This document shows positions 53,055-62,162 of a stretch of DNA of 64,000 bases, piece after piece. The notes beneath the pieces were generated by a model, which searched no databases, was not told the DNA's origin, and saw only the letters and a program-made list of their open reading frames with translations. The DNA is from Bacteroidota bacterium (GTDB taxonomy: Bacteria; Bacteroidota; Bacteroidia; Bacteroidales; Paludibacteraceae): contig JAEWAN010000034.1 of the NCBI GenBank assembly GCA_023391625.1, positions 496,001-560,000 on the forward strand, read 5' to 3'. Numbering within the stretch: position 1 is the stretch's first letter; each line of letters opens with the position of its first letter. Both the position numbers and the translations under genes were made by a program.

Positions 53055-53648
53055 CTAAAAAGGGATGACAAAAAGAATAAAAATTAACATTTTTACCATA
53101 TAATACCTCAACATCTTCACAGACTGAGCGTAGTGCGTTTTAACCGTATTAATAGAAATATCCATCCTATCCGCAATTTCCTGATTGGAAAGTTTCTCAT
53201 CCAATTTATAAAGACACACCTGACGCTTCTGATCTGGCAAATTGTTTATTGCTTTATGGAAAATATCCATCAACTCTTTCTTTTCAATTGATTCTAACAA
53301 CGAATCATCATATTCTGAATTTTCCTGATACAATTTATAATTATTGACCAATGCGTTATTCTCGTTTCTTATCTGATTAAGGATGTAGTTTTTAGTCATC
53401 GTATAAAGATAATTCTTCAAATTCACAGAAACAGAAATTTCCGCATGCAACTCCCATAATTTTGTAAAAGCATTCTGAACTGCATCTTCTGCCTTATGAA
53501 CGTCCTTGAGATATTGATAAGCTAAGACGTACAACATCTTATGGTATTTCTCATAAATTACAGTAAATGCTTCCCGATGTCCTTTTTGAAGCAACTGAAA
53601 CAGATCAGCATCATCCATATCTTTCTTTATGATATTTCTTTTCAACAT
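53055..53648 (-). CDS. ECF sigma factor of the SusCD locus
   Basis: 197 residues. Sigma-2 (YEKYHKMLYVLAYQYLKDVH, AEDAVQNAFTKLWELH) and sigma-4 (LPDQKRQVCLYKLDEKLSNQ, IADRMDISINTVKTHYAQSV) are present, followed by a hydrophobic tail (MLIFILFVIPF) common in sigma factors next to FecR/SusC genes. The start may be the second Met (MDDADLFQLL, residue 11). It likely activates the adjacent FecR and SusCD genes. Confidence 0.9.
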   Translation of the reverse strand: MLKRNIIKKDMDDADLFQLLQKGHREAFTVIYEKYHKMLYVLAYQYLKDVHKAEDAVQNAFTKLWELHAEISVSVNLKNYLYTMTKNYILNQIRNENNALVNNYKLYQENSEYDDSLLESIEKKELMDIFHKAINNLPDQKRQVCLYKLDEKLSNQEIADRMDISINTVKTHYAQSVKMLRYYMVKMLIFILFVIPF

Positions 53649-53676
53649 ATCCTGTTTATAAGAGGAAAACTTCTCA

Positions 53677-53684
53677 CAAAATTA
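53677..53684 (-). promoter_or_regulatory. -7 promoter element of the ECF sigma gene
   Basis: Minus strand TAATTTTG (plus strand CAAAATTA), 28 nt before the start. Confidence 0.45.
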
Positions 53685-53742
53685 CAAACTTTATATCCCT
53701 AAAAAAATAAAATTAACAAATACATGTGTACCGTTCTGCACC

Positions 53743-54696
53743 TTATTTTAATTTTTCACCTAAAAAAGGATAATTATCCTTCAACATCTTTTTTCTGACC
53801 TCTATATCTTCTAAAAAAGCACGGTAAGCAGCAGAATCAGGATGAATAGGACGATGAGACATATCACTCACCAATCGCCCTAATTCCTTATTCAGTTTTA
53901 AAGTAGAATCAGAAAAATAAACCTGTGAAAAGCGTTCCCATATATATGAGGCTGCCAAAGCCGAAGGATGAAGCATATCATCTGCGTAATATCTATAATC
54001 CCTCAACTCATCCATCAGAATTTCATAGGCAGGAAAATAAGACACTTGATCAAAACGTTTCTGAAGTTCATCAATCGCCAGCAGCAACACACTTTTACTG
54101 ACATTATTTTCATGAGCCCCATCCTTCCAATGCCTGATAGGACTTACGGTGAATATAATCTTCATTTCCGGATAACGAGCACTGATTTTCTCAATTAGCT
54201 CAATATAACTTAGCTTTATCTCCTCTACGGACAAACGATACCGAACAAATTGTGTTGCCGGCAGCTTATGACAATTGGAAACGACGCTGTCTGTTTCCCT
54301 ATTTTGAAAAACCCATGCTGTTCCAAATGTAATTATTAAAAAGCGCGGTTGGGATAAGAATGCCTCTGCCTTATCCAAAGCAGAATTGATATTCTCCAGA
54401 CATCGGTTCATATCCGGATCAGAAAATAACGTGCTATGAGAAAAGCTATACCACAAAGAACCGTCATAAAACAAATCTTTCTCAGAAAAGCGTTTTCCGT
54501 CTAACAGGAAGTTCAAACTATTGTAAATGGATACCGGATTGTATAAAACACCAAACGGATTTACTACTACCGAAAAGAAATTTTCTTCCAGCTTCCTGCC
54601 TATATTCTCAGAAAAACATGACCCTAGTACCAAAGTATTATCTTCATGCCCTATTTTACAGGAAGAAACCGGGATATTCACTTTTGTGCTAAACAT
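53743..54696 (-). CDS. GSCFA-domain protein
   Basis: 317 residues. The name-giving motif LVLGSCFSENIGRKLEENFF lies at about 24-43, with VVNPFGVLYNPVSI next. Later blocks are LIITFGTAWVFQNRE and FTVSPIRHWKDGAHENNVSK, and DDMLHPSALAASYIWERF. The GSCFA family is related to SGNH/GDSL-type hydrolases and may act on acyl groups of polysaccharides or lipids. Biological substrate unknown. Stand-alone gene. Confidence 0.92.
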   Translation of the reverse strand: MFSTKVNIPVSSCKIGHEDNTLVLGSCFSENIGRKLEENFFSVVVNPFGVLYNPVSIYNSLNFLLDGKRFSEKDLFYDGSLWYSFSHSTLFSDPDMNRCLENINSALDKAEAFLSQPRFLIITFGTAWVFQNRETDSVVSNCHKLPATQFVRYRLSVEEIKLSYIELIEKISARYPEMKIIFTVSPIRHWKDGAHENNVSKSVLLLAIDELQKRFDQVSYFPAYEILMDELRDYRYYADDMLHPSALAASYIWERFSQVYFSDSTLKLNKELGRLVSDMSHRPIHPDSAAYRAFLEDIEVRKKMLKDNYPFLGEKLK

Positions 54697-54728
54697 AAAT
54701 TATATCACTATTATAAACAGAACTTACG

Positions 54729-54736
54729 CAAAGATA
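54729..54736 (-). promoter_or_regulatory. -7 promoter element of the GSCFA gene
   Basis: Minus strand TATCTTTG (plus strand CAAAGATA), 32 nt upstream of the start. Confidence 0.5.
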
Positions 54737-54810
54737 ATGTTTCTTATTTCATCCAGGAATAATTTTCAGATTGTTCTTTTCATTCCCCAATGATATGATA
54801 ACATAAACAA

Positions 54811-54840
54811 AAAACCGATGAATCTAAATCCATCGGTTTT
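54811..54840 (-). terminator. Terminator after rho
   Basis: AAAACCGATG (54811-54820) pairs perfectly with CATCGGTTTT (54831-54840); A-run and T-run on the two sides. Confidence 0.8.
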
Positions 54841-54905
54841 CAATATACATTTACAGAAACCCTGTCAAACAACTTCTAGACAGAATATATGCTATCTTAA
54901 CTCTT

Positions 54906-56708
54906 TCAATTACCATTCATTGAAACCAAAAACTCTTCATTGTTTTCAGTCCGCTCCATTCTGTCTTTTAAGAATTCCATCGCCTCGATAGAATTCATAT
55001 CAGACAAATGACGTCTTAATATCCACATACGGTTGAGTGTATCCTGATCTAGCAACAAATCATCACGTCGGGTACTGGAAGCCATAATATCCACAGCCGG
55101 GAATATACGTTTATTAGACAGTTTACGATCTAACTGCAACTCCATGTTTCCAGTTCCTTTAAATTCTTCAAAAATAACTTCATCCATTTTAGACCCGGTT
55201 TCTGTAAGTGCCGTAGCAATAATAGTCAAACTTCCTCCGTTTTCTATATTACGGGCTGCACCAAAGAAACGTTTCGGTTTATGTAATGCATTAGCATCAA
55301 CCCCCCCGGAAAGCACTTTTCCGGAAGCAGGAGAAACCGTATTATATGCTCTTGCTAAACGAGTTATGGAATCCAGTAATATTACGACATCCTGCCCACA
55401 TTCAACCATACGTTTGGCTTTTTCATGAACCATACTGGCCACTTTCACATGACGTTCTGCCGGTTCGTCAAATGTAGAAGAAACTACTTCTGCACGCACG
55501 CTGCGAGCCATATCTGTTACTTCTTCCGGACGTTCATCTATCAATAAAACAATCATATATACCTCCGGATGGTTTGCCGCAATAGCATTGGCTATTTCTT
55601 TCAACAATACGGTTTTACCCGTTTTAGGCTGCGCTACAATTAACCCACGCTGCCCTTTTCCTATCGGAGAGAATAAATCTACGATACGAGTGGACAAAGT
55701 ATCATTTTTGCCTGTGGTTAAATTAAATTTTTCATCTGGGAATAAGGGAGTAAGATGCTCAAAAGGTACACGGTCACGTACATATTCGGGAGAACGGCCA
55801 TTAATTTTGGTTACCTTTATCAAAGGGAAATACTTTTCTCCTTCTTTTGGAGGACGAATTGATCCGTTTACGGTATCACCGGTTTTCAATCCGAACAATT
55901 TTATCTGAGACTGAGATACATAAATATCGTCAGGAGAAGAGAGGTAATTATAATCAGCAGAACGAAGAAAACCATACCCATCCTGCATTATTTCCAAAGT
56001 TCCCGTCCCCTCTAAAATACCGTCAAAATCATATTGTTTTTCATTTCTCTGGAATTTAGTGCGGGAATTATTCTGATTATTATTCGGTCTGTTCAGTTTC
56101 AGCTCTACCGGTTTTGCATTATCCTGTTCTTTCACCGGTTCTGCTTCTAAGGTTGTTTCTACTGCCACGGCTACAAGCTCTGCCTTGGCAGGTAAAGACT
56201 CTTTCACTTCAACAACTACCGGTAAAGATTCTTTGGATTTATTCTCTTTTTCTATAGCATTATTAGCATTATCCGCTATCGATTCAACGTTCTTTTCATT
56301 TTCCGCTGGAACTTTCTTTTTTCTCGTTGTCTTTTTCGGTTTGGCATCTTCTTCCACAGGAGCTTTCACTTTTTTAGGAGCTGTAGATTCTTTTTCAGAA
56401 ACAGGTTCTGCAACAGCAGGTTCTTCAGTTACCGGCTTATTTTCCACAACTGGTGCAACCGGAGCTTTTTTCGTATTAACCGGTTGTACAGGCTTTACTG
56501 CCACACGTACACGTTTTTTACGAGGTTCTTTACCTTCTGAAGTTACGGTTTTTCGTTGAGCGTTAATAACTGCTTGCTGATCTAAAATGTCATACACAAG
56601 TTTTTCTTTAGCTACAGAACCCGAAACTTTTAAACCTAGCTCTGAGGCTATTTCTTTTAATTCAGACAGTTCTTTTCCACTCAACTGTAAAATATTGTAA
56701 TTACTCAT
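54906..56708 (-). CDS. rho: Transcription termination factor Rho with long disordered insert
   Basis: 600 residues against ~420 in E. coli. Rho N-terminal domain about 1-45, then a ~180-residue Lys/Glu/Pro/Val-rich, low-complexity insert (about 46-225, for example KKAPVAPVVENKPVTEEPAV), then the RNA-binding cold-shock-like domain (about 230-310) and the RecA-like ATPase with Walker A in VAQPKTGKTVLLKEI. Rho is an RNA helicase that ends untranslated transcripts. A disordered insert in a Bacteroides Rho has been reported to drive phase separation. Consensus promoter upstream. Confidence 0.97.
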   Translation of the reverse strand: MSNYNILQLSGKELSELKEIASELGLKVSGSVAKEKLVYDILDQQAVINAQRKTVTSEGKEPRKKRVRVAVKPVQPVNTKKAPVAPVVENKPVTEEPAVAEPVSEKESTAPKKVKAPVEEDAKPKKTTRKKKVPAENEKNVESIADNANNAIEKENKSKESLPVVVEVKESLPAKAELVAVAVETTLEAEPVKEQDNAKPVELKLNRPNNNQNNSRTKFQRNEKQYDFDGILEGTGTLEIMQDGYGFLRSADYNYLSSPDDIYVSQSQIKLFGLKTGDTVNGSIRPPKEGEKYFPLIKVTKINGRSPEYVRDRVPFEHLTPLFPDEKFNLTTGKNDTLSTRIVDLFSPIGKGQRGLIVAQPKTGKTVLLKEIANAIAANHPEVYMIVLLIDERPEEVTDMARSVRAEVVSSTFDEPAERHVKVASMVHEKAKRMVECGQDVVILLDSITRLARAYNTVSPASGKVLSGGVDANALHKPKRFFGAARNIENGGSLTIIATALTETGSKMDEVIFEEFKGTGNMELQLDRKLSNKRIFPAVDIMASSTRRDDLLLDQDTLNRMWILRRHLSDMNSIEAMEFLKDRMERTENNEEFLVSMNGN

Positions 56709-56824
56709 AAAAAAATGAAAGGATAGTTTTTAATAGATTATCTCCTTGAGATTTCTGAAGAATTTTAATAATGTTTTTGTGATTTATAAGAAAGACAGGA
56801 CGTCTATCTGATTGAATAACGTTG

Positions 56825-56855
56825 CAAATGTAAAATAAGTTTTTGAATAGTCAAA
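56825..56855 (-). promoter_or_regulatory. Consensus Bacteroidetes promoter of rho
   Basis: On the minus strand TTTG (plus CAAA 56852-56855), 19 nt, TACATTTG (plus CAAATGTA 56825-56832): exact TTTG-N19-TAnnTTTG. The transcript leader is about 110 nt, long enough for Rho autoregulation. Confidence 0.75.
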
Positions 56856-56924
56856 ATAAATATTCAATATTTATGTCTAATCAACTTCATTTCCTTGAAT
56901 TATTATTTCCATGAAATAAATATA

Positions 56925-56956
56925 TTTGTATACCTCTGATAAATTCCATACTTTTG
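56925..56956 (+). promoter_or_regulatory. Promoter of the wza/wzc pair
   Basis: TTTG (56925-56928), 20 nt, TACTTTTG (56949-56956): close to consensus and 48 nt before the ATG at 57005. Confidence 0.6.
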
Positions 56957-57004
56957 CTTCTTATTATGAACCTTTTTAATTAAAGAATTTTATTCATTCT
57001 TTTT

Positions 57005-57799
57005 ATGAAAAAAATCTTCTTCGTATTGCTTGTAGTAATACCCATTCTTCTGGCAGGATGTTCATCACAAAAAAGAGTTGCCTATTTTCGAGATTTAGAT
57101 GCCGCCTCTGCCGATTCCATAAACAAGCATTTTACCAGTGTACATGAAGCGCGTATATGCGTTAATGACATGTTGTCTATCGTAGTATCTACTTTAGATC
57201 CATTGGCTGCAGAACCTTTCAACTTACCTGTGGTAGCGGTAGAAACTCCGGGAAGAAATCAGGCATATGAAGCAAAAACACTACAATATTATATCGTTGA
57301 TGTCAATGGAAACATCAATTTTCCTATTATAGGGGACATTAAACTGGTAGGATTAACAAAATCTGAAGCAATAAACCTTATAGAAGAAAAGTTAGAACCT
57401 TATTTACAAGACGCTATTGTATCTATAAAATTTCTTAGCTACAAGATATCCGTAACCGGAGAAGTGTTAAGACCCGGGCAATATACCATTGACAATGAAC
57501 GGGTAACTATATTGGATGCACTGGCATTAGCCGGAGATATGACTATATATGGAAAAAGAAAAAACGTATTGGTTATTCGTGAAAATTACGGTAAACTGGA
57601 ATTTGCCCGGTTAAACCTAAGTTCGGATGAAATATTCACTTCTCCGTATTATTACTTACAACAAAATGATGTGATATACGTAGAACCAAATAATGTAAAA
57701 GCAATATCAGGTTTGAATATCAGTCTATACCTGTCTGCCATAACAACATTGGCTTCTGTCATCACCGTAGCTATCAATTCCGGTGTATTCAAAAAATAG
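57005..57799 (+). CDS. Wza-type polysaccharide export lipoprotein
   Basis: 264 residues. Lipoprotein signal ending LLAGC-S (Cys about 19). Poly_export domain about 45-135 (VNDMLSIVVSTLDPLAAEPF, GNINFPIIGDIKLVGLTKSE), an SLBB-type domain about 140-235 (VTGEVLRPGQYTIDNERVTI), and a C-terminal hydrophobic segment (about 240-260). Wza-type proteins form the outer-membrane channel for capsule or exopolysaccharide. The usual glycosyltransferase genes are not in the window. Confidence 0.93.
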   Translation: MKKIFFVLLVVIPILLAGCSSQKRVAYFRDLDAASADSINKHFTSVHEARICVNDMLSIVVSTLDPLAAEPFNLPVVAVETPGRNQAYEAKTLQYYIVDVNGNINFPIIGDIKLVGLTKSEAINLIEEKLEPYLQDAIVSIKFLSYKISVTGEVLRPGQYTIDNERVTILDALALAGDMTIYGKRKNVLVIRENYGKLEFARLNLSSDEIFTSPYYYLQQNDVIYVEPNNVKAISGLNISLYLSAITTLASVITVAINSGVFKK

Positions 57800-57829
57800 T
57801 GGAGATCAGTTAAATTTTCGAATAGAAAA

Positions 57830-60112
57830 ATGGAAAATAATATATACAACAATACCCCTATGCCCTCGTTGAAAAACGAACAAAATATTGATATAAAAAA
57901 TCTTTTAATAAAGCTTTTAAAGAAATGGTACTGGTTTGCTTTAGCCGTATTAGTAGCTGGTATTTTCGCTATTTTTTACATTAAAACAACTCCACCCAAA
58001 TACAGCACTCAAAGTACCATTATGATAAGAGATGATAACTCCAGCGGATTATTTTCTCAATTATCGTTAATCGAAGGACTGGGAAGTCTGGGTGGAATGA
58101 CCGGAGGTACAACCCGAAAGATAGAAGACGAAATTCAAGTAATGAAATCCATTACTTTATTATCGCAAATAATAAACACACTGGATATTCAAACTGAATA
58201 TTATGAGAAAAAAGGGATAAAAAATTACAATGAAGTTTTTGAAAAAAACTCATTAAAGTTAATCGTCCCCGATACTTATAACGACACTACACGCAAAACA
58301 ATAACACTCACGGTCGAAAAAAAGAAAAAAGGCTATGAAGTCGTATACGAAGAACGAAAAATCAAGAAAAAATACCTTCTGAATGATTTGTCAACCCCTA
58401 TTCAGACCCCGGCTGGAGAAATGAGTTTTGCCGAACTTTCGCCATTGGAAAAAGGAGTGAAATACAGAGCAAAACACTATCCGCTCCAGGTACTGGCAGA
58501 AAAATACATAAAAGCCATCAGCATTAATCCGGTTAATAAAAAAACAAGTGCATTAAACATATCCACAACTTCCACCAACAGGTTAAAAGCGCAAACTATC
58601 ATAAATAAATTGATAGAGCTATACAGTCTGGAAGTTTTAGCCGATAAAAATGTTCTGGCAACTCATACGGCACAATACATCAATCAACAAATAGAACTGA
58701 CCAAACAGGAACTTGCTTTTTTGGAAAAAGAAGTTGAAGAATATAAAAAGGCAAATAACATTACTGACATTCAGGCTGAAGCTACAGTTGCCTTACAATC
58801 AGGAAGTGAATATGAAAAGAAATTTATTGAAATAGAAACTCAAATAAGTATCATAACATTCATAGAAGAACTTATAAAGAATGAGAGCAATCAATATCTG
58901 ATGATTCCTGCCAGTTTAGGGGGTATACAAGAACAATCTCTGTTATTGTTAATCAACACATATAACGAGCAACTTCTTGAACGCAGCAAACTATTAAGGA
59001 GTACTAATGCGAAAAACCCCGTGGTGGCACAACTCGAAGATGAATTAAATTCATTGCGGAACAACATTATAAGCAGTATAGATAATATAAAAGAAAGTCT
59101 GAACTTATCAAAAATAACACTGCTTCAAAAAGAAAATCAGCTAACTTCCAGAAAACAAGAAGTGCCAAGGATTGAACGGCAATTTATAGAAATCAAACGT
59201 ATGCAGGAAGTTAAGCAAACCATGTATCTATTTTTATTGCAAAAACAATATGAAAATGAACTTTCCATGGAAGCTACGGAACCTCCAGTCAGAGTACTGG
59301 ATCCAGCATACTCATCATTTAGTTCCGTAGCACCCAAAAAGCTCATAGTTTTAGCTGTATCCATCCTATTAAGCATTATTATCCCATTTATTGTCATCAT
59401 TCTGATAGACTTTTTAAAGAATAAAATAAGCAGTGAAAACGAATTAAGCAGTTTAAGAGGATTGCATTATTTGGGAAAAATATATCTGGCTAGAAATGCA
59501 GAGGACAAAAACAAAAATATTAATAAGTTCAACCTGTTACGTACCGATTTGGAATTTATAACAAGCACTAATAAAGCGCCCGTTATATTAGTAACTTCCA
59601 GTATTTCCGGAGAAGGAAAATCATATGTAGCGACTCATTTAGCCTCTTCTTTCACATCATTAAACAAAAAAGTGGTTTTACTGGATTTAAACCTCCACAG
59701 TCACTACCCTATAAATGATTACCTAAATATCAGAGAAGATAAAGATGGAGTTTGCAGCTTTATAACAAGCCCAAACACCCAATTGGACAAAATTATTACG
59801 ACTGTACCGGACAATCAATATTTATCCGTCATTCAAGCTGGTATCAGCAACGTCAACTCAACAAACTTGTTACACAGTAACCGTTTGGATGATCTGATTA
59901 TGGAACTCAAACAATCATATGATTATATCATCATAGATTCTGCTCCAATAGATAACTTGCCAGATACTTATCTTTTAAACCGTTTCATTGATTACACGAT
60001 ATATGTAACAAGAGAAGATTATACTTCTAAAGATTATATATCTCTTATCAACAATGTACGTGAAAGCGGCAAACTCAAAAATATATCTGTCATTTTAAAC
60101 GGAGCTAAATAA
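57830..60112 (+). CDS. Wzc-type polysaccharide copolymerase/ATPase lacking the Tyr-rich tail
   Basis: 760 residues. Wzz domain with first membrane helix about 36-56, periplasmic coiled coil, GNVR-like region and second helix about 500-522, then a BY-kinase-type ATPase: Walker A SGEGKS with Lys597, VVLLDLNLHS and YDYIIIDSAPID. It ends right after VILNGAK, without the usual Tyr cluster that is autophosphorylated. It works with the Wza-like protein 30 bases upstream to control polysaccharide length and export. The autokinase switch may be missing. Confidence 0.9.
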   Translation: MENNIYNNTPMPSLKNEQNIDIKNLLIKLLKKWYWFALAVLVAGIFAIFYIKTTPPKYSTQSTIMIRDDNSSGLFSQLSLIEGLGSLGGMTGGTTRKIEDEIQVMKSITLLSQIINTLDIQTEYYEKKGIKNYNEVFEKNSLKLIVPDTYNDTTRKTITLTVEKKKKGYEVVYEERKIKKKYLLNDLSTPIQTPAGEMSFAELSPLEKGVKYRAKHYPLQVLAEKYIKAISINPVNKKTSALNISTTSTNRLKAQTIINKLIELYSLEVLADKNVLATHTAQYINQQIELTKQELAFLEKEVEEYKKANNITDIQAEATVALQSGSEYEKKFIEIETQISIITFIEELIKNESNQYLMIPASLGGIQEQSLLLLINTYNEQLLERSKLLRSTNAKNPVVAQLEDELNSLRNNIISSIDNIKESLNLSKITLLQKENQLTSRKQEVPRIERQFIEIKRMQEVKQTMYLFLLQKQYENELSMEATEPPVRVLDPAYSSFSSVAPKKLIVLAVSILLSIIIPFIVIILIDFLKNKISSENELSSLRGLHYLGKIYLARNAEDKNKNINKFNLLRTDLEFITSTNKAPVILVTSSISGEGKSYVATHLASSFTSLNKKVVLLDLNLHSHYPINDYLNIREDKDGVCSFITSPNTQLDKIITTVPDNQYLSVIQAGISNVNSTNLLHSNRLDDLIMELKQSYDYIIIDSAPIDNLPDTYLLNRFIDYTIYVTREDYTSKDYISLINNVRESGKLKNISVILNGAK

Positions 60113-60134
60113 CGAGTCTTAAAGTATACATGTA

Positions 60135-60180
60135 CAAAATAGAACCGCCTGATAAAATTTTATCAGGCGGTTCTATTTTG
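60135..60180 (+). terminator. Perfect 23-bp palindromic terminator after the Wzc-type gene
   Basis: Arms 60135-60157 and 60158-60180 are exact complements without a spacer (loop formed by the central AAAATTTT). It contains GAACCGCCTGAT/ATCAGGCGGTTC and ends in CTATTTTG TTAAT. Bidirectional in form. Confidence 0.85.
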
Positions 60181-60740
60181 TTAATCCTATCTTCCTCCCC
60201 TCTTTCCTATACCCATATTGAAAACAACTCCTCATATGACAAATAACTGAATTTATATTCCAATATCATAGATAAACTATTTGAAGTAATAGCAGGGAGA
60301 AGAAAATGAAAATAATCATAATCAAATATTCGTATATCAATCAGATAGATTTTACGAATACAAAACAAGAATAGAATAAAAATCATATTCGCAATTACTT
60401 ATAACAACAAATAAAATAAGAATAAGTCAAAAATCAAGTCCATTTTTCCCTCCGGATTATTCTTTATAAAAATAAACTTTTATCAAAAATCACAACCTTA
60501 CACAAAAAACAAATAATATACTAGTTATCAATATATTAGAAATTAACGAAAAATTTCTTTAATTATTCTTCAAAAAAAATAAAAAAATATGTACTTTTGC
60601 GGAGCTTTTTTATGGATTAGTATCTTATTGATAGGCAACAACTAAAAATAAAAACATAACATAAAATTGTCTCTGAACAAACACTTTTTTCAGGGATATC
60701 CGGATAAATAACTTTCAATACTATTTTATTTAATATAAAC
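60181..60740. other. Intergenic region and leader of the Na+-NQR operon
   Basis: About 560 bases, AT-rich, no gene seen. A -7 box TACTTTTG is at 60592-60599, giving a leader of ~135 nt that contains a small hairpin-forming pair (TCTCTGAA/TTCAGGGA region, about 60668-60697). Confidence 0.4.
60592..60599 (+). promoter_or_regulatory. -7 promoter element of the Na+-NQR operon
   Basis: TACTTTTG, exact TAnnTTTG match, no TTTG at the -33 distance. Confidence 0.55.
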
Positions 60741-62123
60741 ATGGCGAACCTAATTAAAACAAAACGTGGTTTGGACATTGAAATCAGCGGAAAAGCACAA
60801 GAAACAATCGGTAGTGCTATGCCCTCGGAAATCATAGCAATGATTCCGGATCATTACCACGGAATTACTCCGAAAGTAATGGTAAAACCGGGAGAGCGGG
60901 TAAAGGCCGGTACTGCTGTTTTTCATGACAAAACGTTTGAAAACATGAACTTTGTATCGCCCGTAAGTGGTGAAGTCATTGCTGTAAATCGCGGTGAGAG
61001 AAGAAAAGTTCTGAGCATCACAATTGCCCGGGACGAAGTTACAGAGTATGAGAAGTTCAATTTTAATGATCCGGAACAATTATCCAGAGAAGAAATTCAA
61101 AGTTTATTGTTGCAGGCAGGATTATGGGCATACATTAAACAACGTCCGTATGACATCATTGCCAATCCAGAAAAGCAACCTAAAGCAATTTTCATTTCTT
61201 CTTTTGATTCTGCTCCTTTAGCTCCTAACAACGAGTTCGTTATGCGGGGACAACTTGATGATTTCCAAACAGGAGTCAACATCCTGGGTAAACTGACAGA
61301 AGGTAAAGTTCACTTAGGAATCAAGGCCGGAAGCAAAGCTACCGATTTCCGCATGGTACATGGAGTAGAAATTACTGAATATGACGGACCACACCCAATA
61401 GGAAATGTAGGGGTACAAATAAACCATGTTGATCCGATAAACAAAGGAGAAACCGTCTGGACAATAGGTGTTCAAGATGTTTTATTTATAGGACGTTTTT
61501 TCAACAAAAAGAAAGTAGATCTTTCCCGTTTAATAGCACTGACAGGACCTGAAGCTTATGAAGCTCAATACTACCGTTCTTTGCCTGGAAGCAGTATAGA
61601 ACCTATAGTTAAAGGTAATGTACATAATGAAATTCCATTACGCTATATCAGTGGTAACGTGTTATCCGGATTGCAAATAGAAGCTAATGGCTATATCGAC
61701 CCTTATGCAACACAAATTACTGTTTTGGACGAAGGTAGCGAAACTCACGAAATGATAGGTTGGGCAATGCCTCGTTTTGATAAATTCAGTAATACCAATT
61801 TGTATTTCAGCAAAATATTGAAAAATTCACTGGTACAAAAAATCTTCGGAAAAGTAACTTATAAATGGGATGCCCGTCTGCTGGGAGGACGTCGTGGTAT
61901 TATCATGTCAAATGAATATGACCGCGTTCTTCCTATGGACATTCTTCCGGAATATCTTATCAAAGCAATGCTTGCGCAAAACATTGATAAGATGGAAAAT
62001 CTGGGAGCATATGAAGTAGCTCCGGAAGATTTTGCTCTGTGTGAATTTGTTGATACATCAAAATTACCTCTTCAACAAATAGTCCGCAATGGGTTGGATT
62101 ATCTGAAAAGTGAGGTTGAATAA
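60741..62123 (+). CDS. nqrA: Na+-translocating NADH:quinone reductase subunit A
   Basis: 460 residues, the family length. Begins LIKTKRGLDIEISGKAQETI, with GITPKVMVKPGERVKAGTAV (about 40-60) and later HPIGNVGVQINHVDPINKGE and AGLQ-type segment VLSGLQIEANGYIDPYATQI. NqrA is the peripheral cytoplasmic subunit that binds quinone in the six-subunit sodium pump driven by NADH oxidation. First gene of the operon. Confidence 0.97.
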   Translation: MANLIKTKRGLDIEISGKAQETIGSAMPSEIIAMIPDHYHGITPKVMVKPGERVKAGTAVFHDKTFENMNFVSPVSGEVIAVNRGERRKVLSITIARDEVTEYEKFNFNDPEQLSREEIQSLLLQAGLWAYIKQRPYDIIANPEKQPKAIFISSFDSAPLAPNNEFVMRGQLDDFQTGVNILGKLTEGKVHLGIKAGSKATDFRMVHGVEITEYDGPHPIGNVGVQINHVDPINKGETVWTIGVQDVLFIGRFFNKKKVDLSRLIALTGPEAYEAQYYRSLPGSSIEPIVKGNVHNEIPLRYISGNVLSGLQIEANGYIDPYATQITVLDEGSETHEMIGWAMPRFDKFSNTNLYFSKILKNSLVQKIFGKVTYKWDARLLGGRRGIIMSNEYDRVLPMDILPEYLIKAMLAQNIDKMENLGAYEVAPEDFALCEFVDTSKLPLQQIVRNGLDYLKSEVE

Positions 62124-62162
62124 ATCAGGAATCAAAGCATAATTCATTAACTATTTGCAAAT

